Source of the DNA: Candidatus Helarchaeota archaeon
Lineage (GTDB): Archaea; Asgardarchaeota; Lokiarchaeia; Helarchaeales; HEL-GB-A
Length of the DNA: 64,000 nucleotides
Assembly: GCA_016840125.1 (NCBI GenBank)
Contig: JAEOSY010000385.1
Coordinates: 1 to 64,000, forward strand
Direction of reading: 5' to 3'
In this document: in pieces, positions 1-8,504 of the stretch
Layout of the letters: each line of letters opens with the position of its first letter
How positions within the stretch are numbered: position 1 is the stretch's first letter
Position numbers and translations under genes: made by a program
The notes under the pieces: model-generated
Database searches by the model: none
The model's input: only the letters and a program-made list of their open reading frames with translations
Told to the model about the DNA's origin: nothing

Positions 1-2
1 AG

Positions 3-476
3 CTTATAACGAGTGGAATCTTTACGATTATCGTTGGGATTCTGGCGATTGTACAACCGATTACATTTCTTAACAACAAGATCCTTGCACATCCTAGCGG
101 TGGTGGGGCACAATTTTTGGAGTTGCTATTGATTATCGGAATATTCTGGTTTGTTCTCGGCATTCTTGAAATAATCCATGGTATGTTCTCGAGCTGGTCA
201 TATGAGGGGAATAAGACCCTATTGCCGGTTAGAGCAATCATTTCGTGCATAACGGTTCCAGTAATAGTATTATTTCTAATGAATCCTCAGATTTTCCCTT
301 TGTTCTGGTTTGATGAAACAGGGCTGATCGTCCTCGAGATTGCTCAGGGCTTCTACTGGCTTTACTACTTGATCCTCACCCTAGTTATTCTAGGAACCAT
401 CATCGGCGCCATCCAAAAAATCTACTATGCAATGCAACTATCCGAAGAAGATTTCTTCAACAGGGGCATTGCCTAA
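3..476 (+). CDS. HdeD/DUF308-like membrane protein, 5' end cut off by window edge
   Basis: The reading frame is open from the first complete codon, so the true start lies outside the window. About 158 residues are visible and are almost wholly hydrophobic. Four or more membrane segments can be seen, with short polar loops and a short acidic C-terminal tail (SEEDFF). The pattern SGIFTIIVGILAIVQP near the beginning is the kind of glycine-rich helix repeated in HdeD/DUF308 proteins (known of the family: small membrane proteins of unclear function, often stress-linked). A TTG at 117 could serve as an internal start but the upstream frame continues the same membrane topology. The gene ends in a T-rich tract. 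The family call is tentative; membrane location is secure. Confidence 0.65.
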   Translation, partial: LITSGIFTIIVGILAIVQPITFLNNKILAHPSGGGAQFLELLLIIGIFWFVLGILEIIHGMFSSWSYEGNKTLLPVRAIISCITVPVIVLFLMNPQIFPLFWFDETGLIVLEIAQGFYWLYYLILTLVILGTIIGAIQKIYYAMQLSEEDFFNRGIA

Positions 477-501
477 AATTTTCTTTTTTTTCTTTTTTTA
501 A
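477..501 (+). terminator. T-rich archaeal terminator
   Basis: Directly after the stop of the membrane protein there are long T runs (about 7-9 T each, broken by single C). This is a typical archaeal intrinsic terminator on the plus strand. It sits between two convergent genes. Confidence 0.5.
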
Positions 502-504
502 TGA

Positions 505-1062
505 TTAAATAAATTCGTAGAGCACGTCATCTTCTATTTTAGTTAAATAGTCGGCAGTTACATCAGCCAAATTGACCTGTTCTGTTGTTTTAATATTGAT
601 TTGCTCTGATTCCAAACGCCCACTATACCAATGTTTTAAGAGTCCTATATGTGAAATATTTCCAGTTTGTTGAAGTTCTCGCAGGAACTGAATCCATCGA
701 TTCGTTTCGTGTTCTACTTCTCGAGGGGAAAATTTTCGTCCTTGTGTCTGCTTTTTGCTTTTCAACTTGTCCATCGCCCATTGAGCGATCATATCATCAT
801 CCCAGCCTTTTTTTCGCAGCTTGTGGACCTTCTTTGATTGCATGATGACGTTAAATTTCTTCGAAGTGGATAAGGATCCCAAAATGGTACCACAATCGCA
901 GTGTCCCTTAGTTGTGACGAAGTATAATTCTCCAGAGCGTAATTGAGAAGCGACATTGGGATTTTCAATTGGTTCAAATGCCATATCGTACCTTTCAATC
1001 ACTTGCCTAATAGGTTCGAGATCGGTAGCTTTTGGTAAAGTCGAAGTAAAATGATAACACAT
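505..1062 (-). CDS. Uncharacterised protein with CDCG motif
   Basis: A protein of 186 residues, function unknown. It begins MCYHFTSTLPKATDLEPI and has an N-terminal part with the motif GHCDCGTILGSL (residues about 57-68), followed by a charged helical C-terminal half. The frame extends upstream to 1203, but that extension is basic and would overlap the start and Shine-Dalgarno region of the divergent MFS gene at 1186, so I prefer the ATG at 1062. I have the impression of similar bacterial hypothetical proteins with an N-terminal TATLPK-like start and a CDCGT motif, but cannot name the family. The CxCG pair could bind metal; that is a guess. It converges on the membrane protein upstream and is divergent from the MFS gene. 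Confidence 0.65.
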   Translation of the reverse strand: MCYHFTSTLPKATDLEPIRQVIERYDMAFEPIENPNVASQLRSGELYFVTTKGHCDCGTILGSLSTSKKFNVIMQSKKVHKLRKKGWDDDMIAQWAMDKLKSKKQTQGRKFSPREVEHETNRWIQFLRELQQTGNISHIGLLKHWYSGRLESEQINIKTTEQVNLADVTADYLTKIEDDVLYEFI

Positions 1063-1185
1063 GATTGATACTTCCGATTGGGTGCTATACAATTTAAAAC
1101 CGCGGGATCTTTTTAATATTTCATAACAAATTTTTTTAAGGGGAGAGCGAATGATATTACCACTACAACGGGGAGTCACTAAAGC

Positions 1186-2421
1186 ATGGTAAAAGCGAAG
1201 CATACTCTATTTGCGGTTTGGTTAGGCTGGCTAATCACCGCAGCGGGACGTAAAGTCAGTGATATTGTAAAACAAGAAATGAAAACCGCACTATCCTTAA
1301 CTACAGAATTAGACATTAGTCTTGCCATTGATTTATCCTTTTGGATTGGCTATATTATAACGGCATTGTTATTAGGAATATTGTCAGATAGAATTGGGAG
1401 AAAAAAAATAATTTGGGTTTCGCTCTTACTTTTTAGTATTCCGACAGGGTTGATTGCATTCTCAACGGCTGAAACTTTTATCATCATTCGGTTTTTCCAG
1501 GGATTAGGTGTTGGTGGGTTCTTTCCGGTGGCAGTGGCGCTTCTCGGAGATTTAAATAGTGTCGAAAATCGCTCTAAAGTTGTTGGTAGATTTGTTGCTG
1601 GCGGAGTTTTCGGTGCAATTATTGGGTGGCTTGTCTCAGGAATTGTTGCTGATCCACAATTTTTTGGGGATTGGCGACTTGGATTTGTTGTCTTTGTGCC
1701 ACCTATTATTGGAGTTGCGATTTTCAACTATTTCTTTTTAGAGGAATCTCCAGTAATCAAAGAAAGGTTAAATTCAAAGGATATCTCATCCGCATCGGCG
1801 TTCGAAACTATTAAAACCATGTTGAAAAACCGATTTCTCGTTATCGCACTCCTGTTTTGCGGATTAGATTTATTTACGCTTTGGTTAATCGATGATTGGA
1901 TTCCCTATTATGTAAGAGAAATCTTCCCGTACATAAGTACAACTGAAACCGCAATCTTTCGTGGTCTAAGTGCTCTTGCTGGTATTATTGGAATACTATT
2001 TTTCGGTTATTATTCTGATAAATTTGGTAGGAAAAAGTCGCTCACCATTGCAGTTATTGGAGGTTTATCAGGTACTTCTTTACTGATGATAGCGGGAGTA
2101 ATGAATTTGCCATTTATATACATGTATCCGCTCTCAGCAGTAGTAGGTTTCTTTGCATTAGGGGAGTTTGCAGCGATATATGTTTTAGTTATGGAAAATG
2201 CTCCTTCAAACCGGTTTGGGACAGCCATGGGCCTCTGTATTTGCATCGGAAATTCAATTGCACTTACGGGGGGACCGATCGCCGCTACATTAAGTACGTA
2301 TACAATCCTCGGATTGCATGCGTTTCTTATCGTACCATTAATTGCCCTCGCCATCCGACTACCACTTTCTTTTAAGGCGAAAGACCCTGCTTTTGTGGGG
2401 ATTGGTGAAAAATCTGATTAA
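1186..2421 (+). CDS. MFS transporter
   Basis: A 411-residue integral membrane protein with about 12 hydrophobic segments and the Major Facilitator signature. The loop 2-3 motif appears as GILSDRIGRKK (about residues 64-74) and its second-half counterpart as GYYSDKFGRKK (about 274-284), the repeated DRxGRK motif of the family. This length is normal for a 12-helix MFS carrier. The substrate cannot be read from sequence; the overall look is that of sugar-phosphate/organic acid-type sugar-porter-like carriers. The ATG is preceded by a purine-rich GGGGAG about 10 nt upstream. The gene is followed by a hairpin terminator, so it is probably transcribed alone. Confidence 0.92.
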   Translation: MVKAKHTLFAVWLGWLITAAGRKVSDIVKQEMKTALSLTTELDISLAIDLSFWIGYIITALLLGILSDRIGRKKIIWVSLLLFSIPTGLIAFSTAETFIIIRFFQGLGVGGFFPVAVALLGDLNSVENRSKVVGRFVAGGVFGAIIGWLVSGIVADPQFFGDWRLGFVVFVPPIIGVAIFNYFFLEESPVIKERLNSKDISSASAFETIKTMLKNRFLVIALLFCGLDLFTLWLIDDWIPYYVREIFPYISTTETAIFRGLSALAGIIGILFFGYYSDKFGRKKSLTIAVIGGLSGTSLLMIAGVMNLPFIYMYPLSAVVGFFALGEFAAIYVLVMENAPSNRFGTAMGLCICIGNSIALTGGPIAATLSTYTILGLHAFLIVPLIALAIRLPLSFKAKDPAFVGIGEKSD

Positions 2422-2444
2422 AGATCTCATTAGCTGAGATTTTT
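2421..2444 (+). terminator. Hairpin plus T-run terminator
   Basis: The sequence AAGATCTCA, a five-base loop and TGAGATTTT form a stem of 6 perfect pairs extendable to 9 with one G-T pair, running directly into a T run. It overlaps the MFS stop codon and lies between convergent genes. It looks like a bacterial-type intrinsic terminator, which is less usual in archaea. Confidence 0.6.
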
Positions 2445-2452
2445 CCATATCA

Positions 2453-3670
2453 TTATTTTTTTGGTGGAATTTCTTCTGTTAGGCTAATGCGATCCTTAAG
2501 TCCGAGATAGCCCTTTTCCTTATAGTAATCGTACATCTCTTCAACAGCCTGTCGGAACGTCTTAGCTGGGGTATATCCAAAGTCGCGTTCGGCTTTACGG
2601 TAGGTATAGAAGTTGGTAAATGTCCCAGCTCGAATTGCAGAGCGTCCCAAAGGCATCGGTTTGTCGCGGAACATAGAGAGGAAATCAAAGAGCGCCCCAA
2701 CGAACCAGCCAACGCGTCGGCCAATGCCGAAGGAGGGGATTTTAATCTTGTGATCAGGTTCTTTCTCTTGGATTACCTCGGCGATAATTTTCAGCTTGTC
2801 CTTCAAGTAAAGGTTATCTTCTTCAAAGCCAGTTACAACATAAAGCTCCCCCAATTTCCCTTTCAACATCGCGAGGTAGTGTCCATTCGCCTCATCATCC
2901 ACGTGCATACAAGGATCCCCACCCCCTTTGGTGTAGCCAGGCATGGAATTAGTCTGAATCCGTAAGAGATACAGTCCATTCCCAATCATATCATCACCTG
3001 GACCGTAATTTTGTCCCGGGAGTACGCTCAGAATGGGAAGCCCCTCATCTTTGAAAGCGCGGTTAACTAATTCCTGGCCGGCTAGCTTTGAATCAAAATA
3101 GCCAATCCCAATTTTTTTCCACCATTTCTTGGGAGCGGTGTTGTTGTGAATGGTATCAGCAAATTCCAAGGTCTCTTCGGGCGAATCGAAGCTATGGTAT
3201 TTGGGGATCTCTTTTCCAATCTCAGGGCGCTCGCTAACATAGGGACGTGAAGTCTCGTCACCGATTGACCCTACCGGATTGGGAGATCCTAACACATTAA
3301 CAGTGCTTGTGTATACAATACGTTCGAACTCCTGGCTATGATTAAGCATGTTACGAACCCCCTCAACATTTACAAGCCATTGGATTCGCTTAGATTTACT
3401 ATCCATGGCAGTGTTCCCAATTAAATAGAAAAGATACTGGAAACCTTTGAAAGCTTGGGGGATAGAGTTCGTATCCAAGATGTCAAGGGGATATAACTCG
3501 ACAGAAAGATCATCGACGGCAGATGTAAGCGACCCAGGATAGTACAGCACTCGAATATTTTGGGGCTTCACACCCGTATTGATTAGTTTTCGGACCACAC
3601 GTGATCCAAGAAAGCCTGTTCCACCGGCAACTAAGATTTTTGCTTCGATTATATCTTGGTTGGTGACCAT
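2453..3670 (-). CDS. NAD-dependent epimerase/dehydratase (extended SDR)
   Basis: A 405-residue extended short-chain dehydrogenase/reductase. The Rossmann nucleotide-binding motif is at residues about 14-22 (VAGGTGFLGSR). The active-site region shows YTSTVNV (about 120) and, after an insertion, the YxxxK-like stretch YFDSKLAGQELVNRA near residue 200, where the tyrosine and lysine would be catalytic. Then comes PGQNYGPGDD, typical of the nucleotide-sugar/3-beta-HSD-like branch. Family members act on nucleotide sugars, steroids or dihydroflavonols; which one applies here cannot be told. The start is supported by GAGGTAA placed about 8 nt before the ATG. It is a single gene, convergent with the MFS gene. 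Confidence 0.92.
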   Translation of the reverse strand: MVTNQDIIEAKILVAGGTGFLGSRVVRKLINTGVKPQNIRVLYYPGSLTSAVDDLSVELYPLDILDTNSIPQAFKGFQYLFYLIGNTAMDSKSKRIQWLVNVEGVRNMLNHSQEFERIVYTSTVNVLGSPNPVGSIGDETSRPYVSERPEIGKEIPKYHSFDSPEETLEFADTIHNNTAPKKWWKKIGIGYFDSKLAGQELVNRAFKDEGLPILSVLPGQNYGPGDDMIGNGLYLLRIQTNSMPGYTKGGGDPCMHVDDEANGHYLAMLKGKLGELYVVTGFEEDNLYLKDKLKIIAEVIQEKEPDHKIKIPSFGIGRRVGWFVGALFDFLSMFRDKPMPLGRSAIRAGTFTNFYTYRKAERDFGYTPAKTFRQAVEEMYDYYKEKGYLGLKDRISLTEEIPPKK

Positions 3671-3753
3671 TTCAATTTACCTCTTAAATAAATTAATTTT
3701 GAAACCATTGGAAAAATAAAATTGAAAAAATAAAAGAAAAAGGAGGGTATGAT

Positions 3754-6471
3754 TTATCTACGACTTCGTAATTCTGCCGCGGTCGCCTTGAAGCCTTCGG
3801 AAACATCTTTTTCGCCAAGATCGAGGGAGATACGAGCAGCTTCATCGTAGAGATCTGCGGCACGTTTCAGATTCCCATCAGTCGTGGCAGCCTCGGCATC
3901 TATAATCACCTGGCGGCGTTTATTTTCGAGGGTATCACGTTTCGTTTCGAGTTCCGCTTTCTTCTGAATTTCAGCCACTTTCGCAGCAAATGCCTTGGAT
4001 CGTTCTTTATCACCCATATCAGAAGCATACTTCACGACTAGATTATAGTACTTGACAGCATCATCCCAACGTTCTTCTCCTAGAGCCACTTCAGCGATTT
4101 CCATAGCCTCTTTCATCTGGGATTCGAACTTTTCAATTTTCTCACCTTCACGCATCCGAGAAACTTCCGTCTTTCGTCTTCGACGCAAATCAGCTTCACG
4201 GCGCTTCGATTCTTTAGATTTTTCGCTGAGTTCGCGCGCTCTCTCTTTTTCACCGATTTCTAAGGATAGTTTACTTGCCAATTTATAATTTCGAGATGCT
4301 TCAAGTAAATTACCAGCGTCTTCGGCTAAAGCAGCCTCTTCCATGATTTTCTTTCGTTCAGACTCGAGAGTATCCCTTCGAGAAGTCATTTCTTTCCGCA
4401 TTTTCGACTCAAGCTCAGCTTTACGCTCAATCTTCCATTTCTTCTTCAATTCAGTTGTTTTCCCACGTAGCGCATGGGCCCGCACGGCATATTCAGCTGC
4501 ACGATCTTCATCCGCTAACTCCACTGAGATCAGAGCAGCCTTCTGCCATAATCGGGCAGCATCAAAGAATCGCCCAGCCTTATAGGATTTTTCAGCTTGA
4601 GAGACGATAGCATTTCGAATCACACGTTTCGTTTCCTTGGTCTTTCGTTTCTTTTCACTTTCGAACCTGATGCGTTGTATCCCATAATAAGGAAGTAAAA
4701 TAGCAAGTAATATTACGCCTGGAGAATATAAGAAAAATACGATGAACGGGCTATCAATTGCAGCTAAAAATTCGGCAAGACCGGCTAATGCGGGATCGAG
4801 GCCCCCGCCACTAGATGCACCACCAAGTAAAGCAGCAAGATCATCAAATGCTTGCTCAAGAAATTGCCCAACGCGAAAGGGATTCAGAATTAGATAGACC
4901 AAAAATGCCAAACCTGCAGCCATAATCGCAATGAATACAAAGGCATGAATATACTGTTTTTCTATAGCTTTTTCTAATGGGGGTAAACATAAAATGGATT
5001 CCAATTTTCTACGATGTCTTTTGTTGCCACGAGTTCGAACCTTTCCACGCCATTTTGCTAGGGTTCGGTGACTATATTTACCGGAGCAAAAATTCATGAC
5101 GTTTTCACTCGTCCCTTCCAAAAGTACATCAAATTTTGCAGCCTCGCCACGTGTGATTGTCGCCTCGCCTTCTTTAAAATTCAAAGTTGCGGAACCGATA
5201 TCCCATATTTTTACAACAGCAGTGAGTTCATCCCATGAAAAAACGGAAGATGCCACCGCAGGTTCCATTAGACGAAGAGTAATGACAGCCCGGAGAGCTT
5301 TGGCAGCACGATCAAGCAATTCATCGCGTTTTTCTTTTTCCTTTCGCCTACATTCATCCGCTCGTAAATCAAATTCTTTCGCGCGATCTTTTTCACCTAC
5401 ATCTTTTGAGAGTTCAGCCACCCGAACATAGACCCGGCTGGCTTCAAGAAATTCTTCACGCTCTAAAAACTTGTCAGCTCTTGCGAGAATTTGATCCTGC
5501 TGTTTTCGAATCTTGACACGACGTTTCTCCTCCCGAAATTCTCTCCTTAATTCTGGTTCTTTTTCACGGATATCACGGGCTTGTGCCGTAAATCCAGTCG
5601 CAACTTCCTTCTCACCTAAATCAAGCGACAGCTTCGCAGCGGTTTCATACGCTGTTGCGGCACCTTTGAAATTGCCCTTTTCAAGGGCAGCCTCAGCTCT
5701 AGCAAGAGATTTAGCACGCAAATCCTCGAGTTCAATACGTTTTCGTTCCATCTCGGCACGTGCTTTTTCCTCTTCAACCCGTTTTTGAATATCCTCCGCG
5801 ATTTCAAGCATCTCTTTTGCACGAGACCCAAACATTTCAGACCGTTCGGGTTGTCCCATCCGATTGGAGAGGTTAACAGCTTCTTTGTAAAACTTACTAG
5901 CTCGTAAATAATCTTCTTTTGAGACAGCATCTTCTGCTCTGCGTAGGATTTCGCGGCGTTCCGCCTCTAATTTGCGAACTTCTTTCTCAGACTCAAATTT
6001 CCGTACGAGTTCAGCTTTCTTCTCTCTGAGGTCTTTTAAAGTGGATGAATATTGATTGATAAAATCTTTATCACCTACTTGTTTCGAGATCTCAATTGCT
6101 TGCTCGTAACTTACGATTGCGTCATCAAACCTTCCTTCGGATATGGCTAGATCTGCTTGTTCTAGAAGTTCGTCACGCTCTTTCTCAACAGATTCTTTCC
6201 GTTTCTCAATTTCAAGAGATTTTCGTTGGTCAATCTCCTTTCTACGCATTTCTTTGACTTTTTCAGAGAAGATTTTAGCACGATCCTTTTCGGCTAGTTT
6301 AGTAGAAATATCTGCTGCTTTCTGGTATAAATTTCCAGCCTCAGCATATTCTAATTCAGCTTCGTGCTCTTCAGCTTGAGATAAGATCCTTTTGCGTTGC
6401 TCTTCGAGATCCTTTCGTTCTTTTGCTAACTGTTCTCTTTGTTCCTCTGCTGATAGTTTGCGATCATCCAT
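3754..6471 (-). CDS. TPR-repeat membrane protein with internal SCP2-like domain
   Basis: A 905-residue protein, very rich in Lys, Glu and Arg. Nine TPR-like helical repeats can be seen, at about residues 36-76, 106-150, 181-225, 258-302, 331-375, 626-670, 714-757, 794-838 and 860-903. Each has the form A-x-FxxAxxxYxxAxxLSxxLGEKDRA and they are separated by long charged coiled-coil linkers. The middle (about 395-500) is beta-rich with the pattern of SCP2/sterol-carrier domains (a WDIGSATLNF strand, then GEAAKFDVLLEG and a GK(V)-type strand). Two membrane helices follow at about 508-531 and 574-600, joined by a glycine-rich loop. The topology predicts both repeat blocks on the same, probably cytosolic, side. 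I know no named protein with this architecture; a scaffold at the membrane is my inference. Upstream is the TnpB gene in the opposite orientation. Confidence 0.85.
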   Translation of the reverse strand: MDDRKLSAEEQREQLAKERKDLEEQRKRILSQAEEHEAELEYAEAGNLYQKAADISTKLAEKDRAKIFSEKVKEMRRKEIDQRKSLEIEKRKESVEKERDELLEQADLAISEGRFDDAIVSYEQAIEISKQVGDKDFINQYSSTLKDLREKKAELVRKFESEKEVRKLEAERREILRRAEDAVSKEDYLRASKFYKEAVNLSNRMGQPERSEMFGSRAKEMLEIAEDIQKRVEEEKARAEMERKRIELEDLRAKSLARAEAALEKGNFKGAATAYETAAKLSLDLGEKEVATGFTAQARDIREKEPELRREFREEKRRVKIRKQQDQILARADKFLEREEFLEASRVYVRVAELSKDVGEKDRAKEFDLRADECRRKEKEKRDELLDRAAKALRAVITLRLMEPAVASSVFSWDELTAVVKIWDIGSATLNFKEGEATITRGEAAKFDVLLEGTSENVMNFCSGKYSHRTLAKWRGKVRTRGNKRHRRKLESILCLPPLEKAIEKQYIHAFVFIAIMAAGLAFLVYLILNPFRVGQFLEQAFDDLAALLGGASSGGGLDPALAGLAEFLAAIDSPFIVFFLYSPGVILLAILLPYYGIQRIRFESEKKRKTKETKRVIRNAIVSQAEKSYKAGRFFDAARLWQKAALISVELADEDRAAEYAVRAHALRGKTTELKKKWKIERKAELESKMRKEMTSRRDTLESERKKIMEEAALAEDAGNLLEASRNYKLASKLSLEIGEKERARELSEKSKESKRREADLRRRRKTEVSRMREGEKIEKFESQMKEAMEIAEVALGEERWDDAVKYYNLVVKYASDMGDKERSKAFAAKVAEIQKKAELETKRDTLENKRRQVIIDAEAATTDGNLKRAADLYDEAARISLDLGEKDVSEGFKATAAELRSRR

Positions 6472-6791
6472 AATATAACCTTCTTTAAGTTGAATATTTA
6501 ATTAGGGGTAAGAATCGAGAGGGATTTGATTGTAATTGTTTATCTTAATCCAACAAATCTTATGTTTAGTTTTTAAATCATATGTTTAAATGTATTTTGA
6601 TTGTAGTTTGGAGTATCTTTAAACGTCGATTGTATCAGTTTAAATTCTAAAAAACCTAAGGTCTGATATTTTAAAAGTACTTTCATAGTTGTGGGTAAAA
6701 ATTGCGCAAATGGAGTACGCTAATTTAAATAGGATGGAGATATATACTTCCATGGACGTGAAGATTTAATATCTCTGCTGGATGTGTCCTC
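6472..6791. other. 320-bp intergenic region between divergent genes
   Basis: AT-rich sequence carrying the promoters of the divergent TPR and TnpB genes. No gene, tRNA or clear insertion-sequence left end was recognised. An imperfect short hairpin (ATGGAG ... TTCCAT) lies near 6735-6755 and could belong to the left end of the TnpB element, but this is weak. Confidence 0.35.
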
Positions 6792-8258
6792 ATGCTCACC
6801 ACCACCATCTTTCGCTTGCACCCCTCGGACGCCCAGATCGCGAAGCTCAACGAGATTTTCATTATTTACAATCGGGTGAAGCGGAGGGGATATAAATTAC
6901 TCTTTAATAGGGAATCGGGAATCCAGCAGAAACTGATGCAGGTGTGCCACAACAACCCCTACGTAAATACCATCCTAATAGATAACAGGATCAAGCTGGC
7001 ACAGCAGCAAACGCGGCTGAAGAAACGGCGGAAGTACCTGCAATACAAGATGAAAGTGGTATCGGAGAAGATAGGGTACATCAGAATCAAGGACAAACGG
7101 GATCGACGATTAAAAGGGTTATATGCGTTGTTGTCCTCCCTCCAAAACAGGATAACATCCTTGACCCTGAAACCTGTCGTCTTTGGCACGAAGCCCTTGT
7201 TCCGAGAGCGCCTCCGACGGAAAGTTGCTCGAGGTGCGTTCAGGATCCAGCGGGATGCGTCCTTTTGGTGCATTGGGAAGGCACAAAACGGGGTGAAGAA
7301 CCTCAACCTGAAGGTCTTACCAGATCAACACTTGAAAGTTAGGACTTTTAGTAAAAGAAAGGGAAGGAAATGGATACTAATCCCATTTTCAGTTAATAAA
7401 AGGCAACAATCCCCCTTTCAAAACATTCTTCAAGTAGATAAATACGCCGTTATCGTGAAACGGAGAGTCGTACGAGGGGACCTGCGGTATTATGCGCATA
7501 TCTCCTATGAAACCCCAACCCCCTCAATTAAACACACCTTTGTGGATGGAGCGATCGGGCTGGATTTCAATCACAACTTCCTTGCGCTGGTGAACGTGAA
7601 TACAGCAGGGGAATTGTTGAGTTATCAGACTATCAAGTTCCGCAACTTGCACTCCTACCGCAAAGGGCGTCGGGAGGATTACGCGGGTTTCAAATTAGAT
7701 AAAGTAATTAATTACTGTATTAATAGAAGGAAAGGGCTGATAATTGAAGACTTATCCTTCAACCAAACCTTTTCTTATAACAAAAAAAGAAATCGAAAAC
7801 TTACTCAATTAAAAACCTCAATGCTCCCATTGTTAGAACGCAAATGTGCCCGCCACGGGATCGCGGTGCGCAAGGTGCATCCCGCGTATACCTCCATTAT
7901 CGGGGCGTTGAAGTATTCATGGTCACATAACTTCTCGAATCATATCCTAGCAAGTTACGTGATAGCGCGGAAAGGCTTAGGGTTCGTGGAAACCCTTCCA
8001 GCCTGCTACGAGTGGGTGCTCGCACAAGTCGGGGGCGTTCTAAAACCCCGTTTGAAACCGAGCAGTCCCTACCGGCAGTGGGCGCAGCTCTACGACCTTT
8101 TCAAGCATTATGGGGTAACTCCCTTCAGGTCTCCAGACCCAGCAACGAACCTCAAGAGCAATCTCTTGGTGGTCCTCGACACCGTGCTGGATGGCTTGAA
8201 CCCGGCGACGGGCGTACCGCCTGATAACCTTAGGGCGGGTCTACTCGCATGCGGGTAG
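6792..8258 (+). CDS. IS605 OrfB/TnpB-family RNA-guided nuclease-like protein
   Basis: A 488-residue TnpB relative. The N-terminus (FRLHPSDAQIAKLNEIFIIY) has the usual OrfB opening and a long basic helical region follows. RuvC motif I is GLDFNHNFLAL with Asp258; motif II is GLIIEDLSF with Glu319. The usual CxxC...CxxC zinc ribbon is absent. The third RuvC segment reads NHILASYVIARKGLGF, where the expected acidic residue is not evident, so catalytic competence is uncertain. No TnpA is nearby. The first and last hundred or so codons are clearly more GC-rich than the middle and than the flanking genes, consistent with foreign origin. Family members are RNA-guided DNA nucleases whose guide RNA arises from the 3' end of the gene; a hairpin ends exactly at the stop codon here. 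Confidence 0.85.
   Translation: MLTTTIFRLHPSDAQIAKLNEIFIIYNRVKRRGYKLLFNRESGIQQKLMQVCHNNPYVNTILIDNRIKLAQQQTRLKKRRKYLQYKMKVVSEKIGYIRIKDKRDRRLKGLYALLSSLQNRITSLTLKPVVFGTKPLFRERLRRKVARGAFRIQRDASFWCIGKAQNGVKNLNLKVLPDQHLKVRTFSKRKGRKWILIPFSVNKRQQSPFQNILQVDKYAVIVKRRVVRGDLRYYAHISYETPTPSIKHTFVDGAIGLDFNHNFLALVNVNTAGELLSYQTIKFRNLHSYRKGRREDYAGFKLDKVINYCINRRKGLIIEDLSFNQTFSYNKKRNRKLTQLKTSMLPLLERKCARHGIAVRKVHPAYTSIIGALKYSWSHNFSNHILASYVIARKGLGFVETLPACYEWVLAQVGGVLKPRLKPSSPYRQWAQLYDLFKHYGVTPFRSPDPATNLKSNLLVVLDTVLDGLNPATGVPPDNLRAGLLACG
8241..8258 (+). other. Hairpin at TnpB 3' end (candidate omega-RNA/right-end element)
   Basis: CTACTCG-CATG-CGGGTAG forms a seven-pair stem (one G-U pair in RNA) with a four-base loop, ending exactly on the TAG stop of the TnpB gene. 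IS200/IS605 right ends and the guide RNAs of TnpB proteins carry hairpins at this position. If so, the element ends shortly after 8258 and the following 15-20 bases would be the guide segment. Not proven by sequence alone. Confidence 0.45.
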
Positions 8259-8504
8259 GTGGATAATTGGCATATACACTTTAGAGAAAGTTATATAATC
8301 AATTTAAGGTTTATGTGTTGTGTGATGGAGAAAGAAATCAGATTATGCCGACAGATTCCAATTTCAACTTGTTTTGATATTTTTTGAAACTTTATTTACA
8401 AAAGATGTTTGCGATCCTATTGAAATTCAGGAATCTTTTGGGCATTTCTATCAATAAAAGGAGAATATTTGAAAAGTTTTGATGTAATAATCTATTAAAA
8501 CTCA

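Noticed and set aside
1063..1203. N-terminal extension of the CDCG protein
   Set aside because: Basic, low-complexity-like sequence overlapping the divergent MFS start and its ribosome-binding site.
6735..6755. Hairpin as the left end of the TnpB element
   Set aside because: Only five of six pairs with a long loop; not distinct from chance in AT-rich DNA.
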